NCBI GenBank assembly: GCA_037127255.1
Contig: JBANSL010000004.1
Coordinates: 22,885,967-22,949,966, forward strand
Direction: 5' to 3'
DNA from: Persicaria tinctoria
Lineage: Eukaryota; Streptophyta; Magnoliopsida; Caryophyllales; Polygonaceae
DNA length: 64,000 bases
This document shows positions 10,963-21,619 of this stretch, in pieces. Position numbers and translations under genes: made by a program. Each line of letters opens with the position of its first letter. Positions within the stretch are counted from its first letter, which is position 1. The notes below the pieces were generated by a model. That model was not told the origin of the DNA. It saw only the letters and a list, made by a program, of their open reading frames with translations, and made no database searches.

Positions 10963-11682
10963 AGGATTGTGTATCTTCTTTTTATTTTTAGTATAAAGTT
11001 ATTTTAGGAAACTTTAGAGGTTATTTTATTAATTCCTTTAAATCATTGTGTATCTTCTTTTTATCTTCTTAGAAGCTTAGGCCGGCCCATGAACAGCCAT
11101 AGACATCTATATATTTCGATACATGCTTTGTAAATCAGTTGGATTTCAATGAATAGAATTTAGTTCTTCTCAAATTGTGTGAAACACAATGAGTGGTTGT
11201 CGATTGAATAGAGTTGTGCTCTTCAATTGCAAATATTGGTATTGATCTAGCTTGGTTTGTTTTGTCGTTCATCAACTTCGCAAGACTTGATGATCCTAGT
11301 ATCCACAAGCCCCCTCCTTGTGCCTTCAAGTTGTCCGCTTGGTTGTGTAGGGTTGCAGAGGCGGGTTATATAGTCATTGGTATTGGTTCCTACCTTCTAC
11401 GGAAGCCTAGAGTCTCTATCTTGTTCTATATAGATCACATCAGTCCTTATCAGGTCGTGTCTTTCAATTCTTGCATCTAAATTTTGAGTCTTTATTGTTC
11501 TTTATCGAGTCTTGCATAATCTTGTTGAGTCTTGTTCCTGTCGACATCAAACAGCCTTTGGTTCTTGATGTTTCTTGCGTTTCTTGATTGTTTCTTTGCT
11601 GCGTTCTTGGTTTCCTGAATCTTTCTTTGAGTTTCTTGCTTGTTGTCGAAGATCGGACCATCTCACGGCTAACCCCGTATCA
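10629..11682 (+). repeat. 3' LTR
   Basis: TG...CA copy of 3228-4243, preceded by a purine tract at about 10612-10628. It carries a short duplication of TTATTTTTAGTATAAAG-like sequence near 10960-10990 that the 5' LTR lacks. Confidence 0.88.
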
Positions 11683-11790
11683 GTGAACCTATGCGGTGGC
11701 CTCGTTGATTGTCATTAAAGCCACTGTAAACCTATGCGGCGATTAGCGGTGAAAATAGTAAAAATTAACGGTGAAGATATTATCACCCAT
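11683..11790. repeat. Right terminal fragment of a Mutator-like element
   Basis: The sequence CCTATGCGGC GATTAGCGGT and the following block ending AACGGTGAAGATATT match the right terminus of the complete MULE at 42014-47689 (47622-47689). It is the remainder of the MULE that was interrupted by the LTR element. Confidence 0.7.
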
Positions 11791-12520
11791 TTTATACCTC
11801 CCTATTTTCCTATAGATTGTGTTAGGGTTATTATATTATTTTATTTAACAGGGTGGGTGTGAAACTGTGTGGTTTGAAATTTGAGAGGTTTTGACATGTT
11901 ACGTGTGCCGTTAAGATACACTCGTGTACTCATGATTGTTGTCGTCAAGTTAGCGTAAGTTTATTTGGTGGGTTTATTGTAAAGGTATGCTCAGAGGATT
12001 TTTTTTTATTAGGTAATAATTCGAGGTCAGATAGGTCTGAACCTCGATGGCTGATAAGATCGGCAGACGGTGAACCGTCAAAGCAAAGAAAATACAAAGC
12101 GGTGCATAATACAGGCAAGAGAGCTCTACAAAAACAATGCAAAACCAACAAAAACAAACAAGGTGAGGACGAAAATGGAAGATGAAGCAAAGCACCACCA
12201 AAAGTAGCACCGCAAGCTAGTGACACATCAGGACCCGATTATCCTGTGGGCAGTGAGGACGAAACCAAGGAAGTAGTCAATTCGTAAAGTGGAATCACTA
12301 CAATACACACCACCACGCGGTGGCGGCCGCATGATTCGCTAGAGAGGGGGGGGGGGCGGAATTAACACTTACAAATAGAGGATCAAACCCGAGAGTCAAA
12401 CACGCCAATTAAAACAACATTGTTCATAACCACAAAATGGCGTACAATACAAGTTTACAAATAAGGTCAAATTTTGAAATAAAATGCATATTAAGAGGTT
12501 TAATGGTACATAATTCAAGT

Positions 12521-13004
12521 TTAGACCGATGATAGAGGAGGTAAATCCAACTTGCGTGTCCTCATAGCTTGGTAATGTTGTAGAATAGGTTCATTGTCAA
12601 TGCTGTTAAAGATCTCCCTCTCAATGTAGCAAATAAGATTATCGAATAGGTGATCATCCGACATCCTATTACGCAAATCTGTCTTCACAATATTCATTGC
12701 AGAAAACGCCCTTTGAACTGGTGCAGTTGCAACTGGTAACATCAAAATCAACTCTAAAAGCCGATAAGCCAAGGGGGGAAACACTGTCAATTCCTACTCG
12801 AACCATCAATTTAACAACATCTCCAATACCTTGCAACCCATTGAAGTTCTTGGCATCCCTCATGTGAACAATCCATGCATCTAGTTGATCTCGAAGTTCA
12901 TCAAGCTGAATATAAGTGAAGTCTTGTGGATACAATTTTGCAAGTCGGAGTGCATTCGACCTACTAAAATTGCCAAACGAATTAATGAACAAAAAACAAA
13001 ACAA
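12521..13004 (-). pseudogene. hAT transposase C-terminus (MYM-type zinc-finger protein 1-like class)
   Basis: On the minus strand, a helical segment (YPQDFTYIQLDELRDQLDAW) is followed by the dimerisation signature LLELILMLPVATAPVQRAFSAMNIVKTDLRN. The two parts lie in different frames; the switch falls at the G-run around 12775-12780, consistent with a one-base slip. The catalytic core is missing. The C-terminus ends in a short QHYQAMRTRKLDLPP tail, as in this class. It is a dead fragment lodged inside the LINE remnant; its own terminal repeats were not found. Confidence 0.8.
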
Positions 13005-13596
13005 ACAAAATTAATGAAATAAAACCAATTCATAAACTCAAATCTTAATCTAACGATAGATGTCATTCCAATTTTTTAAATAAATTCAACATTTCAACAA
13101 AATCCTATCAAACCTAAATCAATTCAACAAATAAGACCTAAATTTCATTTCAATATAAGTATCTATCAATTTCATTTCAAACCTAATCGAACAACTCAAA
13201 CCCTAATCTAACAATTTCATTTCAATCTAACAATTTCTCAAAACACTTCAACAAATCAGACAATTAGCCAAAATTACAAGTTTTTGCTCCTTGAAGCCTC
13301 GGAATCGGAAGTCTCAAGCCTCGGAATCGCACTTCAAGTGACGAGATCGCACTCTAGTAGGCTCGCAAGTCACACCTGCCCCACGTCTCAAGTCTGACAC
13401 CACTCACCCATCACCAGTCGAGTCGCAAGGCACCAGCGGCCACCGGCCCACCATCAACGTCGCTCGCCCTCGCCGCCTCGCCCTCACCAGTTCGGATTTC
13501 TCTTGCCTGAGCGACTGAGCGTAGAGGTTCTCTATTGCCCCTCGTACTCTCGGGCATTCTGGGGAAGCCTGAAATCAAAAACCTAAACTCAATTAC

Positions 13597-13612
13597 AAAA
13601 CGACGTCGTTTT
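13597..13612. repeat. Perfect 16-bp palindrome AAAACGACGTCGTTTT
   Basis: Perfectly self-complementary, next to a homopolymer G-run (13622-13639), in the presumed 5' region of the hAT relic. Confidence 0.6.
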
Positions 13613-14864
13613 AATTTTTGTTGGGGGGGGGGGGGGGGGTTTAATGCTCGTCCCGACTCCAGCAGCCAAAACCCCATCAGCGGAAGAGAAAGCTCGACCC
13701 CGCCAAAACGCAAAGCCACACAACGCATGTAATAAAAGCACGCAAACCCTTTCGGGATATTTATAAATTATATATATAACCCTTTTGGGATTTTTATTTT
13801 TATTTTTAATTCAATTTATATGTAAATATATAAAACTGAGAATATATATATCTAAATATAAACCGAGGTATTAATAGAGAAATCCAAACACTGTATGTTT
13901 TTAATTAATTTTTATTTTTTGGTTTTTTTTCCCTTTATTTTCCCGAGCCAGCTTCGGGCCCAAGGCAAGACCTTGGGCCCAAAGAACAGACCCGGGCCCA
14001 GGGGAAGCCACATTGCTCGACCTTGTAGAAAAGGGAAAGGAGGTTATCGCCATTGCCAACCACCGAATGGGAGGAAGAAGCAAAGAGAGAGGTTTCTGAC
14101 AGTGCCAACCGAGCTAGAAGGCCATCGGCGATGGCAATCGACGAGCACAGGGCCGAGCACAGGGCCGGACAGGGCTGGAGTTTCTAGACCGAGGTTACCA
14201 TGGGCAACCGATATCGCCGAGGGGGAGTGCAAGGCAGTCGACGGCACAAGCTCGGTCAGATATTACAGCCGAGGGCGTCGATAGAGCCCACCCGGAGAGA
14301 GAGTGGGAGATAAGATCTGAGAGCCCAGAGGAAGATGACCATATTTCAGAGCCCTCGATCCAAATCAAAGGGACAACCAGGACCGATTACAGCTAGGAAC
14401 GAACCCATCAGATGAAGACGCCGGCGGCCAAGAGACCAAGCCGCTAAGTACAGAACCCACCAACCAAAGCCACCGAAGGGGAGGCAAGAAGGGGACGATT
14501 GTAAGACCATCTGAACCAGACTACCCCTAGGGCAGAATAGAGGAAATGGTTACACAAATCGAAACGATCTGTTGCAGAAATTGAGGGAGAAGACCCCGAT
14601 CAACAAAACCCCAAACCGAATTCGGGATTCGAACGAAAACAGAAGCGGATTAGTTTCAATTAAATATGAATGACAACCGGTGAGACACCGGTGCTTTGCA
14701 GTGGCGGAACCACCGTATTATGAAACGGTTGGAGCCGAGATGACGACGGCGGGAAGCAGGATTGAGGCGGCAGAGGCGGGATTGGGTCTCCACCTCTCTC
14801 TAGAATTCTAGAGAGATGAGGGGGTTTTTAGTTATAATTGTGTGTCCGGTATGCTCAGAGGATT

Positions 14865-15840
14865 AGTTCGCTTGTAACAATTACATCTTAGATACTTTTA
14901 TAATAAAAATAAGTAGATTTATTTGTGAATCCTACCAGGGGCAAAGGAGTTGGTGATTTTTATCTCTGCATTTGGTAGTTAAAAGATTTGTTTATCTTCC
15001 TTTTGCCTGTAAGGCTATAATTATTTAGAAATACTATGGGTAGAGCTAGGAGGGAAATGGGAAGCATTCACCCCCCTTTCATCCGATAAGTCAGGTATAT
15101 TTATTCTACTCAGTAATAGCTTCGTCTTGATATATGATAAGTTTTAATTCAATATCAGAGTAAAAAGTTATGAACGTTCGAAAATTAAATACAAATTAAT
15201 TATTTAATACTCTAACTCTAATTTCCCGTTCTCATAGGTCTGGTTGCATCATAACGCTCCTATTCCACCGCCTGCGCCAGAATGGGTTGCATATCATCAA
15301 CCGAGTGTCGATGGATGTGATGCTCCTTTTCAAGCTTAGTTTGATAGATTCCGAGCCTTCTGTGTCGATGTCGGTCAACATTTACACTTTGTCTAGATGT
15401 TATTCCACGAGGCTATTACAATTATTGACGCAAACCTTTTTTTTCATGTCTTGTTTATTCGCATATTATCCGAATGAAAACCTTTACAATTATTGATTTT
15501 TATTCTATAAACATCTAAACCTTAAACCCTAAAGCCCAACCCCTCAACCCTAAGCCCTCAACCCTAATCGGACAAACTAAATACAGAACAATGTTGCACA
15601 TCTTTGACTACGTGCATTCTTGCACGTAGTCCAGGACAAAAAGAGAACAAAAAGTTACCTGTTGAATAATTATGCTTCAAATGGTGTCTTTTTACACAAA
15701 AATAATGTTGTTATAGATTAAAACGCCATATTTTTATTCGTTTAAAGAGAAAAACGTATACAAAAACTAATGACACAGTTTTGAAAAAAAAACATATTGT
15801 CGTTTTGAATTAAAACACTGGCACTTTACGAGGCTATTCA
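14865..15840. other. Non-coding stretch with one hairpin
   Basis: No protein or RNA gene is visible. A perfect hairpin lies at 15606-15616 / 15621-15631 (stem GACTACGTGCA, loop TTCT). Around 15505-15570 there are scattered CCCTAA-like words, too irregular to be a telomeric array. Confidence 0.5.
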
Positions 15841-15844
15841 AACC

Positions 15845-16030
15845 AGGCATGTGATTGTAAGAAAACATGCGTGCCCCTTAGCAATTCAACAATCACCACG
15901 CCAACACACACTTGTGGTCATTTTAAAAATATTTTATTATATATAACAAAATTAGTAAAAAAAAGAGGCCGCGTAAAATCGGAGGCCCATTGCAGTCGCC
16001 CACCTTTACCCTCCACCAGGGGCGGGCCTG
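15845..16030 (-). repeat. Minus-oriented copy of a SINE-like repeat
   Basis: Its reverse complement matches 16745-16930: the GGGCCTCCGATTTTACG block, CCTCTTTTTTTACTAATT, GTTGGCGTGGTG and the CATGTTTTCTTAC block occur in the same order. With the other copy it forms an inverted repeat with ~700 bp between the arms. The B-box end is decayed in this copy. Confidence 0.55.
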
Positions 16031-16390
16031 ATTATGTTTATAATGCAAAAGGATAAGGTGGTTTTTGGTTAATACATTTTTAAGGTGTTTAAATTATGAT
16101 GTTTTTGAATTCCGCTATGTATTAATTATAATACAATTATTTTATCTCAATTTATGTGATTATTTAGTTAAATTACAGTTTTATTTTATAACCAAACGCT
16201 CGCATAAAACAAGTTAAAATAATTACATTATAATTAAAATGCAATGGAATCCAAACACACCCTAAAATGAGATAGTTTAGGTCCACTAATTAAACTAAAG
16301 AAAAATCATGTGACTTAACAACTAGTACAAAATTCCACCCCCCTTCTTTTAAGTCTTTAGATCAGTCACTTAATAAATCTCTGATGAGGT

Positions 16391-16690
16391 TAGACTTGTC
16401 AAAATATGACCCAACCCGAACGCCTAAATTTATTTTGGATTAGGACCCGGTGCTTTTATCTCGGGGCCCGAAAATGACACAAGCTCGAATGACCTGAGAA
16501 TTTTATGGTCAAGACCGGGTGATCTGTTGGGTCATAGTTGTCTCAGTGAGTTTAGGGTGGGTCATTCGGGTCGACCTGACCAGAGAATTTCGAGTTGGGT
16601 TAAACCTAGAGGCCCAATTTTTTTTAAAAAAAAAAAAACCCGACCCGTCACCATATCTGAACCCGAGATTTAGAATTCTGGATTTTCCAA
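16391..16690. repeat. Truncated hAT-like repeat (TTAGACTTGTCAAAA end)
   Basis: The start TTAGACTTGTCAAAATATGA and the many CGGGT/ACCCG words resemble the ends of the complete MITE at 53407-54028. The matching right end was not found. Confidence 0.4.
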
Positions 16691-16744
16691 GTCACGTCAT
16701 GGATTGACTTAAAAACCCGAATTTAAAAACTTTTGTTAGTTGCA

Positions 16745-16945
16745 GGCTCGGCCTTGGGAGAGGGCAAGGTGGGCGACTGCACTGGGCCTCCGATTTTACG
16801 GGGCCTCTTTTTTTACTAATTTTTGTATATATAATAAAACATTTTTAAAATTAACACAAGTGTCGGTTGGCGTGGTGGTTGTTGAATTGCTATGGGGCAG
16901 GCATGTTTTCTTACAGTCACGGGTTCGAATCCCAGATTTAGCACA
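16745..16945 (+). repeat. SINE-like repeat with tRNA-type promoter boxes
   Basis: A candidate A box (TGGCGTGGTGG, 16868-16878) and a perfect B box (GGTTCGAATCC, 16922-16932) lie 43 bp apart, as in tRNA-derived SINEs. There is no foldable tRNA cloverleaf. A related copy lies inverted at 15845-16030. It could also be a fragment of another repeat that merely contains a B box. Confidence 0.5.
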
Positions 16946-17125
16946 ATTCTCGACTTTCTAACCTTTTTTTCTATTGGTTAGGCAGCCCCACCTATCCCTA
17001 CAATATAATAGCAAAAGCATGTTATTAATCCCAGATTTAGCACAATTCTCGACTTTCTAACCTTTTTTTCTATTGGTTAGGCAGCCCCACCTATCCCTAC
17101 AATATAATAGCAAAAGCATGTTATT
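16928..17125 (+). repeat. Perfect tandem duplication, 2 x 99 bp
   Basis: 16928-17026 and 17027-17125 are identical on direct reading. The unit contains the end of the SINE-like repeat and the first ~31 bp of the Helitron, so it spans the Helitron 5' boundary. Confidence 0.95.
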
Positions 17126-17199
17126 TGAAAAGCAAATCGCCACGTGTCGGCTAAGCATTTTTTTGGAGAGAAATTTTTTTTTCTTTTATTTTTTTTGTA

Positions 17200-19610
17200 G
17201 AACATCCATCGTTAAAGACGCATTACCTTTCCTTCCCAACCGCTCTCTAATCTCTCATCCAGACCTCTCTCCCATGATCTGAAACAACCGCTCTGTTCGA
17301 TCTCTCTCGAATCTCTTTGAAAGCTTGGTGCTACTCTCTCATATCTCTCAAACTCCAAATCTCCCTCTTTCTCTGACGGTTTCCATCTTAATGAACGCCT
17401 TCTTCTCTTCCTCTCCTCCCTCCCTCCCTCAATCTCTCGCTCATACGATTGGCTTCCTCTTCCTTTGTTGCTCTTTGATCGGCGTCAATGGCGTTGCAAA
17501 CGGCGCCCAAGGTGCGTTGCTAAGGCTCCGTCGACTTAATCGACCTTCTCTTTCAGTCGTTCAAGCGTCCGAGGCGGAGTCTCCTCTCCGGAACCCCCAT
17601 CAGAGTCTTAAAGCTTGTCGATTTTTTAGCAATTAATCGGGTTATGGGAGTTGGAAACCTAAGATTATCGTTTTCCCTCTTCTCCTCGTCAATTGGCTTC
17701 AGTCCAAGACCCCAGGGGACTTGCCATCCCTCTTTGATTGCTTCAGGTATTGTGTTCAATTATGTTGTTTGAATTTGCGGTCTGTCTTTGATGTCTATGG
17801 ATTTTTTTTTTCGTTGTTGTTTGTAGCATCCTGTTTTCGGAAGAGAATTTGGCTGTACTAGTTGTTAGGGTTTGGATTTTAGTTTGCGTTTATCAGAGGA
17901 AGCCATTTGAAATTTTGAACCTGAAGGGATAAAGTGTTCTACTGACAATGGATTGTGAATTAGTTATAGGATGGGCTATTTTAGGGAAAGGGGAAAATAG
18001 AAGAGCATATTTAGATATTGTTGACCGGATTGCTTTGTTTATGAATTGAAAAAGGGAAAACTTTCATGTAGAGTAAGGAAGTCACTCAAGCCTGGCTGTT
18101 CGATTTTGACTCATAATTAATAAGGTTTGTGAGATCTTTCCCTTACTTCTTCCTCTGTCTTCTTCGCCTTTCTTTTGAATGTTTAGGGCTAATCAACTCC
18201 ACTTGATTTGGACTCAAATTCTAGGGTTTTTCAATTTGTGTTCAATCCTGTTTGATTTGAGCATCAATTTCCACTTTTCAAGTCCTTGAAAGCTTTGCTT
18301 TTGATCGATAGTTTGATGCTAAGTGCTTAAACTTTTACTGATGCTATATGCCAACACTGTAATATCTCCGGTATTACAAGATCTTCTGAACTACATGTCT
18401 GAGATTTCAGACCTTTCTCAGTTGTGGTTTATAGTGGATTTTCTTTTGATTGTCATTTATTTTATGTTGGTTTGTTCGACAGGTGTTGATGAGGGTCTTT
18501 TGAATAATGAATTTAAGAATATGAATCAAGCTTTTATCGCTGGAGCTGCTTCAGCTTCTCCACCTTTGCCTCTTATAGCTTTGGTAGTTCAGGTAATGAA
18601 CTTTATTAATGCTTTGCAATAGGGTAGAATTTTGCAAATCCTAATAAATGAAAAATCTGGAAAATGGAAGACAACATGGACAAAGTGGAGGAAATGGTAG
18701 ATTGCCTAAAAACTACGAAAGTGGGAATGTCAGAGTAATGAAACTGAATAGAAATTACAGGAAAATAAGATAATAACTAAACTAATAAAATTAATAACTA
18801 AGGTTTGTATCATTACTGCTTTCACTTTTTACTTATATCAATATCTTCGTTAAATATTTTCTATTTCTCACTTATATAGTGTTTCCGCAGGTATTTGTGA
18901 TGTTTTTGAACTTCTTTTTTGTTTCTTGCTAGATGTACTATGTTTATTTACAGCTTAGAAGAGAAACCTCATGCACTGTTAGTATGTATTTTCAAAACTG
19001 CAAAAGGTTGTGACTTAGAAAGAATTGAAGATTAATCAGCATCTTTTTCCCCTTTTCAGTGTAGCTGAAAATTTTTGTAGGTTAATTTCACTCTCTTTAA
19101 TATGCGAAAACCATTCAAGAAATACTGTAACTAACTTCTGCTAATTTGATATGGTTTGTGACTGTTCATTGATCATCAAAGATTACGCAGGATCGTACAG
19201 GTATATCGAATGTAGCTGCTCTTGATGCTCCATTGCGGGTATTACCATTATTAGCTGATCAATAAGATTCTACTCTAGAGGTAGCTGACACCAATGCTGC
19301 CAAAGAAGGTCGAATTCATGATTCTATCAGCAACCTTAAGTTTTTAATATCACCAACTGCTTTCTTTCAGGTTTGTGATTATTTTTTGTTCATGTCATGC
19401 TTTTAAAAATTGTGACTCGAGTACTTGACCACTGAAAAGTTTTCCGCTTTTCTAAATCTAAACTTGCATGTCAACACTTTGGCAGCTCGGAAGATGTATT
19501 CACTTGCAGGAGATTGGGCTGGCTTGGTCTAGATACCTTACTCTTCGACATATGCTGCGTGATAGGAACGATCGGTCTCACTTTAGCACATCATGTTGGC
19601 ATGGTAATAA
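17200..19610 (+). other. Possible captured exons, genes not recognised
   Basis: The segment 17200-17640 is a CT-rich, 5'-UTR-like region followed by a short frame. At 18483-18590 an open stretch (EGLLNNEFKNMNQAFIAGAA) is followed by CAG|GTAATG. At 19197-19375 two short frames (GISNVAALDAP; VADTNAAKEGRIHDSISNLK) are bounded by AG and GT. A further one lies at 19485-19603. The exon-intron look suggests host-gene pieces carried by the Helitron. One stop (TAA near 19265) interrupts them. I could not assign them to a family. Confidence 0.4.
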
Positions 19611-20579
19611 TAAGCATCTTTCTTATCTTTTTGTTTAAAGTGGCTTATCTGGTGGCTATATTACGAAAATGTGTAACTCATTTTCTGCGCTTTCTATTCA
19701 AATTGGCCTGGCAGTTTGGCTGGTGCAACATTGTTCTAAGAAATAATTGACAAAATTATACAATTTATGATGTAGAAAGTGTATTTCTGGTGGCTAACAT
19801 ATCAATTTGGTTCTTTTTTCTTGTCATGTAGTTGGCATCCTAAATACATTTAAAGCCCTCTCCTTTGGAGGCTAGAGAGGCTATCCATGTGGAGGGCTAT
19901 CTAATTTTCTTCCCTTCCTTTTTTGCCCCTACGTTCTTCTTTCTTTTGTTACTGAGCTCTTGTGGTTCTTTCTGAACGAGCACACCCACATTCCCTCTCT
20001 CCCACGATCTTCTTTCTTTCGATAAATTTGGTTGGTGATATGTTTAAATTGGTAGTTAGTTTTATGTGTCTAGAGCATGAATGGGAAGGGGGGGTTTGGG
20101 CTATGCAGCCTATGCCTTTGGTTTGCTGTTAAGTTTCTGTTCAGCTATCCCTAGAATTTAGTAGTTACGAATTAACATCTTCGTATTTGGATAGGATGAA
20201 TAAATTCAGCTGGATTGGGTGTGATTAATTTAGTAGTTATGAAACATTTTTCTTTTTACAATAGATCAAATTTGGGGATTAATTTTTGGCACTTGCAAGG
20301 TTTGAGTGTGATTCCTCATCATTAACGACTATACTTGAGTTGAGTTTGATTCTGGCAAATGTTTAGCTGAATTGATATGATTGTGCTAAGTGGTTTTCAA
20401 CTGAATTCTTCTGTAGCTAGAGATGCAGGCCAAAATGATATGAACGTGCAGAACTTAGATTTCTGAATTGCCAGTATCACAGTCTTTGTTCAACAAACCA
20501 AAAGAACTAGAGTTCCTTGGCCAGCAAAAACTGATCATGAGCATGGAGAACAAAGCCTTGAAATAAAAACTGATTGCAG

Positions 20580-21046
20580 GTGCTTTTCTGCTTTTCAAAC
20601 GACTTGGTGTGATGGGGCTGGATGTCCAACACTATTTAGGTAATTCATTCTCATAGTCTGGATGGATAATTTCTACCCATGATGACGATTTCTGATGTAT
20701 TGACTAATTAGCATTCTAACTTTGCAGCAATTGGGGCCATGTTATCAACCACATATTTAGTTTGTACCTTGCAGGTACTTAACAATATAATTTTGGAATG
20801 TTTACCATAGTGATTGTATTAGATTTTTAATGATTGTCGTGCATATCATAGGTCCTCGATCAAGACAAAACACCATTTCTGTACAGTATTGTATTCGGAG
20901 AGGGTGTAGTGAATGATGCAACCTCCATAGTTCTTTTCAACACCAAACAATCACTCAATTTCAGTGAAGTTAGTGCCATGACAGGTCTAAGCTTGGTTGG
21001 GACCTTCCTTTACATCTTCTTCACCGGGACTCTTCTTGGTGTTGCG
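20580..21046 (+). pseudogene. NHX-type Na+(K+)/H+ antiporter fragment (three exons)
   Basis: Exons 20580-20639, 20728-20774 and 20852-21046 are joined by GT-AG introns. They translate without a stop into the central membrane region of plant endosomal/vacuolar NHX exchangers: DVQHYLAIGAM, VCTLQVLDQDKTPFLYS, then VFGEGVVNDATSIVLFN with the ND pair of the ion-binding site. Only about 100 of ~540 residues are present. The Asp of the usual ATDS motif just before VCTLQVL is replaced (STTYLVC), which would remove an ion-coordinating residue. The next NHX exon is missing; sequence from another gene follows at about 21096. This is a captured fragment, not a working transporter. Confidence 0.85.
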
Positions 21047-21096
21047 GTAAAAAAAATCCAATTCTTTCCACCAAAATTGAGTTAGGTTGCAGGATA

Positions 21097-21619
21097 GATT
21101 AAAGGGAAAAGTGCAAGATGATATTGGTATAGGGATGCAGCACCTGGGAGTGATGTCATTGATTACAATAGCTCCAACTTTACTGCTCCAAAAAGTCTAG
21201 CAGAGCTGAGGAAGGTCATTAGGTCAAGCCGTTGCATAGTCAAAGCTGGGAGCTGCCAAAGAGGAGCGAAAAATTTACTTCTGTTGGAAAGAGGAGAGTG
21301 CTGGGGAGTGGGGAGTTCTCAACATTCTGAGGATGATATCTCATTTGAAGCACCAAAGCCTTTAAGTGAGATTTTGAAGAGAAAAAGAAAAGTCGGGGAC
21401 ATTGAAGAAGTGGGCAAGAGCACCACAAATAAGGAAAATGTTGTTGTGGAGAAACAAGCAGCAAATGAAGAGGAAGAGAATAAGCTGAAGGAGGACGCTC
21501 CTTTAGTGCCTAATAAAGACACAAACTTGCCTGCAGATGCGGAAGAGAGCAACCCTGTGCAAGTCAATGAATCCGAAGCTCACAATCTTGACCTTGACAA
21601 CAAGATGAATCCTACTTGA
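21097..21619 (+). pseudogene. C-terminal fragment of a CCCH zinc-finger protein
   Basis: After an AG at about 21096, a short basic stretch (RLKGKVQDDIG) is followed by DYNSSNFTAPKSLAELRK and, after a frame kept open to 21619, DDISFEAPKPLSEILKRKRK and a Glu/Lys-rich tail. The paired PKSLAEL and PKPLSEILKRKR motifs are what I associate with the C-terminal region of plant CCCH zinc-finger proteins. No CCCH finger itself is present. It abuts the NHX fragment directly, as expected of serial gene capture in a Helitron. The family call rests on these two motifs only. Confidence 0.55.

Larger units (their letters stand above)
3228..11682 (+). mobile_element. LTR retrotransposon lacking pol, interrupted by a hAT element
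   Basis: Two direct repeats of about 1.0 kb (3228-4243 and 10629-11682) both begin TGCGGGACCATCC and end CCCCGTATCA. A Met-tRNA primer site follows the first and a purine tract (AAGAAAGGGAGATTGA) precedes the second. The interior has no recognisable protease, integrase, reverse transcriptase or RNase H. It holds only an uncharacterised ORF pair (9840-10962), so the element was probably mobilised in trans. The flanking 5-mers (AATGC and GTGAA) do not match, so the TSD is lost or the element is rearranged. Both flanks are MULE-end sequence, so it landed inside an older MULE. Confidence 0.85.
12001..14847 (-). mobile_element. L1-type LINE remnant with a 17-bp target-site duplication
   Basis: GGTATGCTCAGAGGATT occurs at 11984-12000 and again at 14848-14864, exactly flanking the segment. 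On the minus strand the segment ends in a poly(A) tail (T-run 12001-12008 on the plus strand), after a terminal sequence resembling plant L1 3' ends (12009-12240). The opposite end (13905-14847) is GC-rich like a LINE 5' leader, with a short ORF (minus, 13901-14083) that could be the start of ORF1. Endonuclease and reverse transcriptase are absent. The middle is replaced by hAT-derived sequence (12300-13740). Confidence 0.75.

Noticed and set aside
14698..14716. GCAGTGGCGGAACCACC resembles a hAT terminus
   Set aside because: No inverted partner or 8-bp TSD; it lies inside the LINE leader.
15505..15575. CCCTAA-like words suggesting an interstitial telomeric repeat
   Set aside because: Units are irregular in length and sequence; only one exact CCCTAAA.
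16868..16932. Possible tRNA gene (A and B boxes)
   Set aside because: No acceptor stem or anticodon arm can be formed; better explained as SINE-like.
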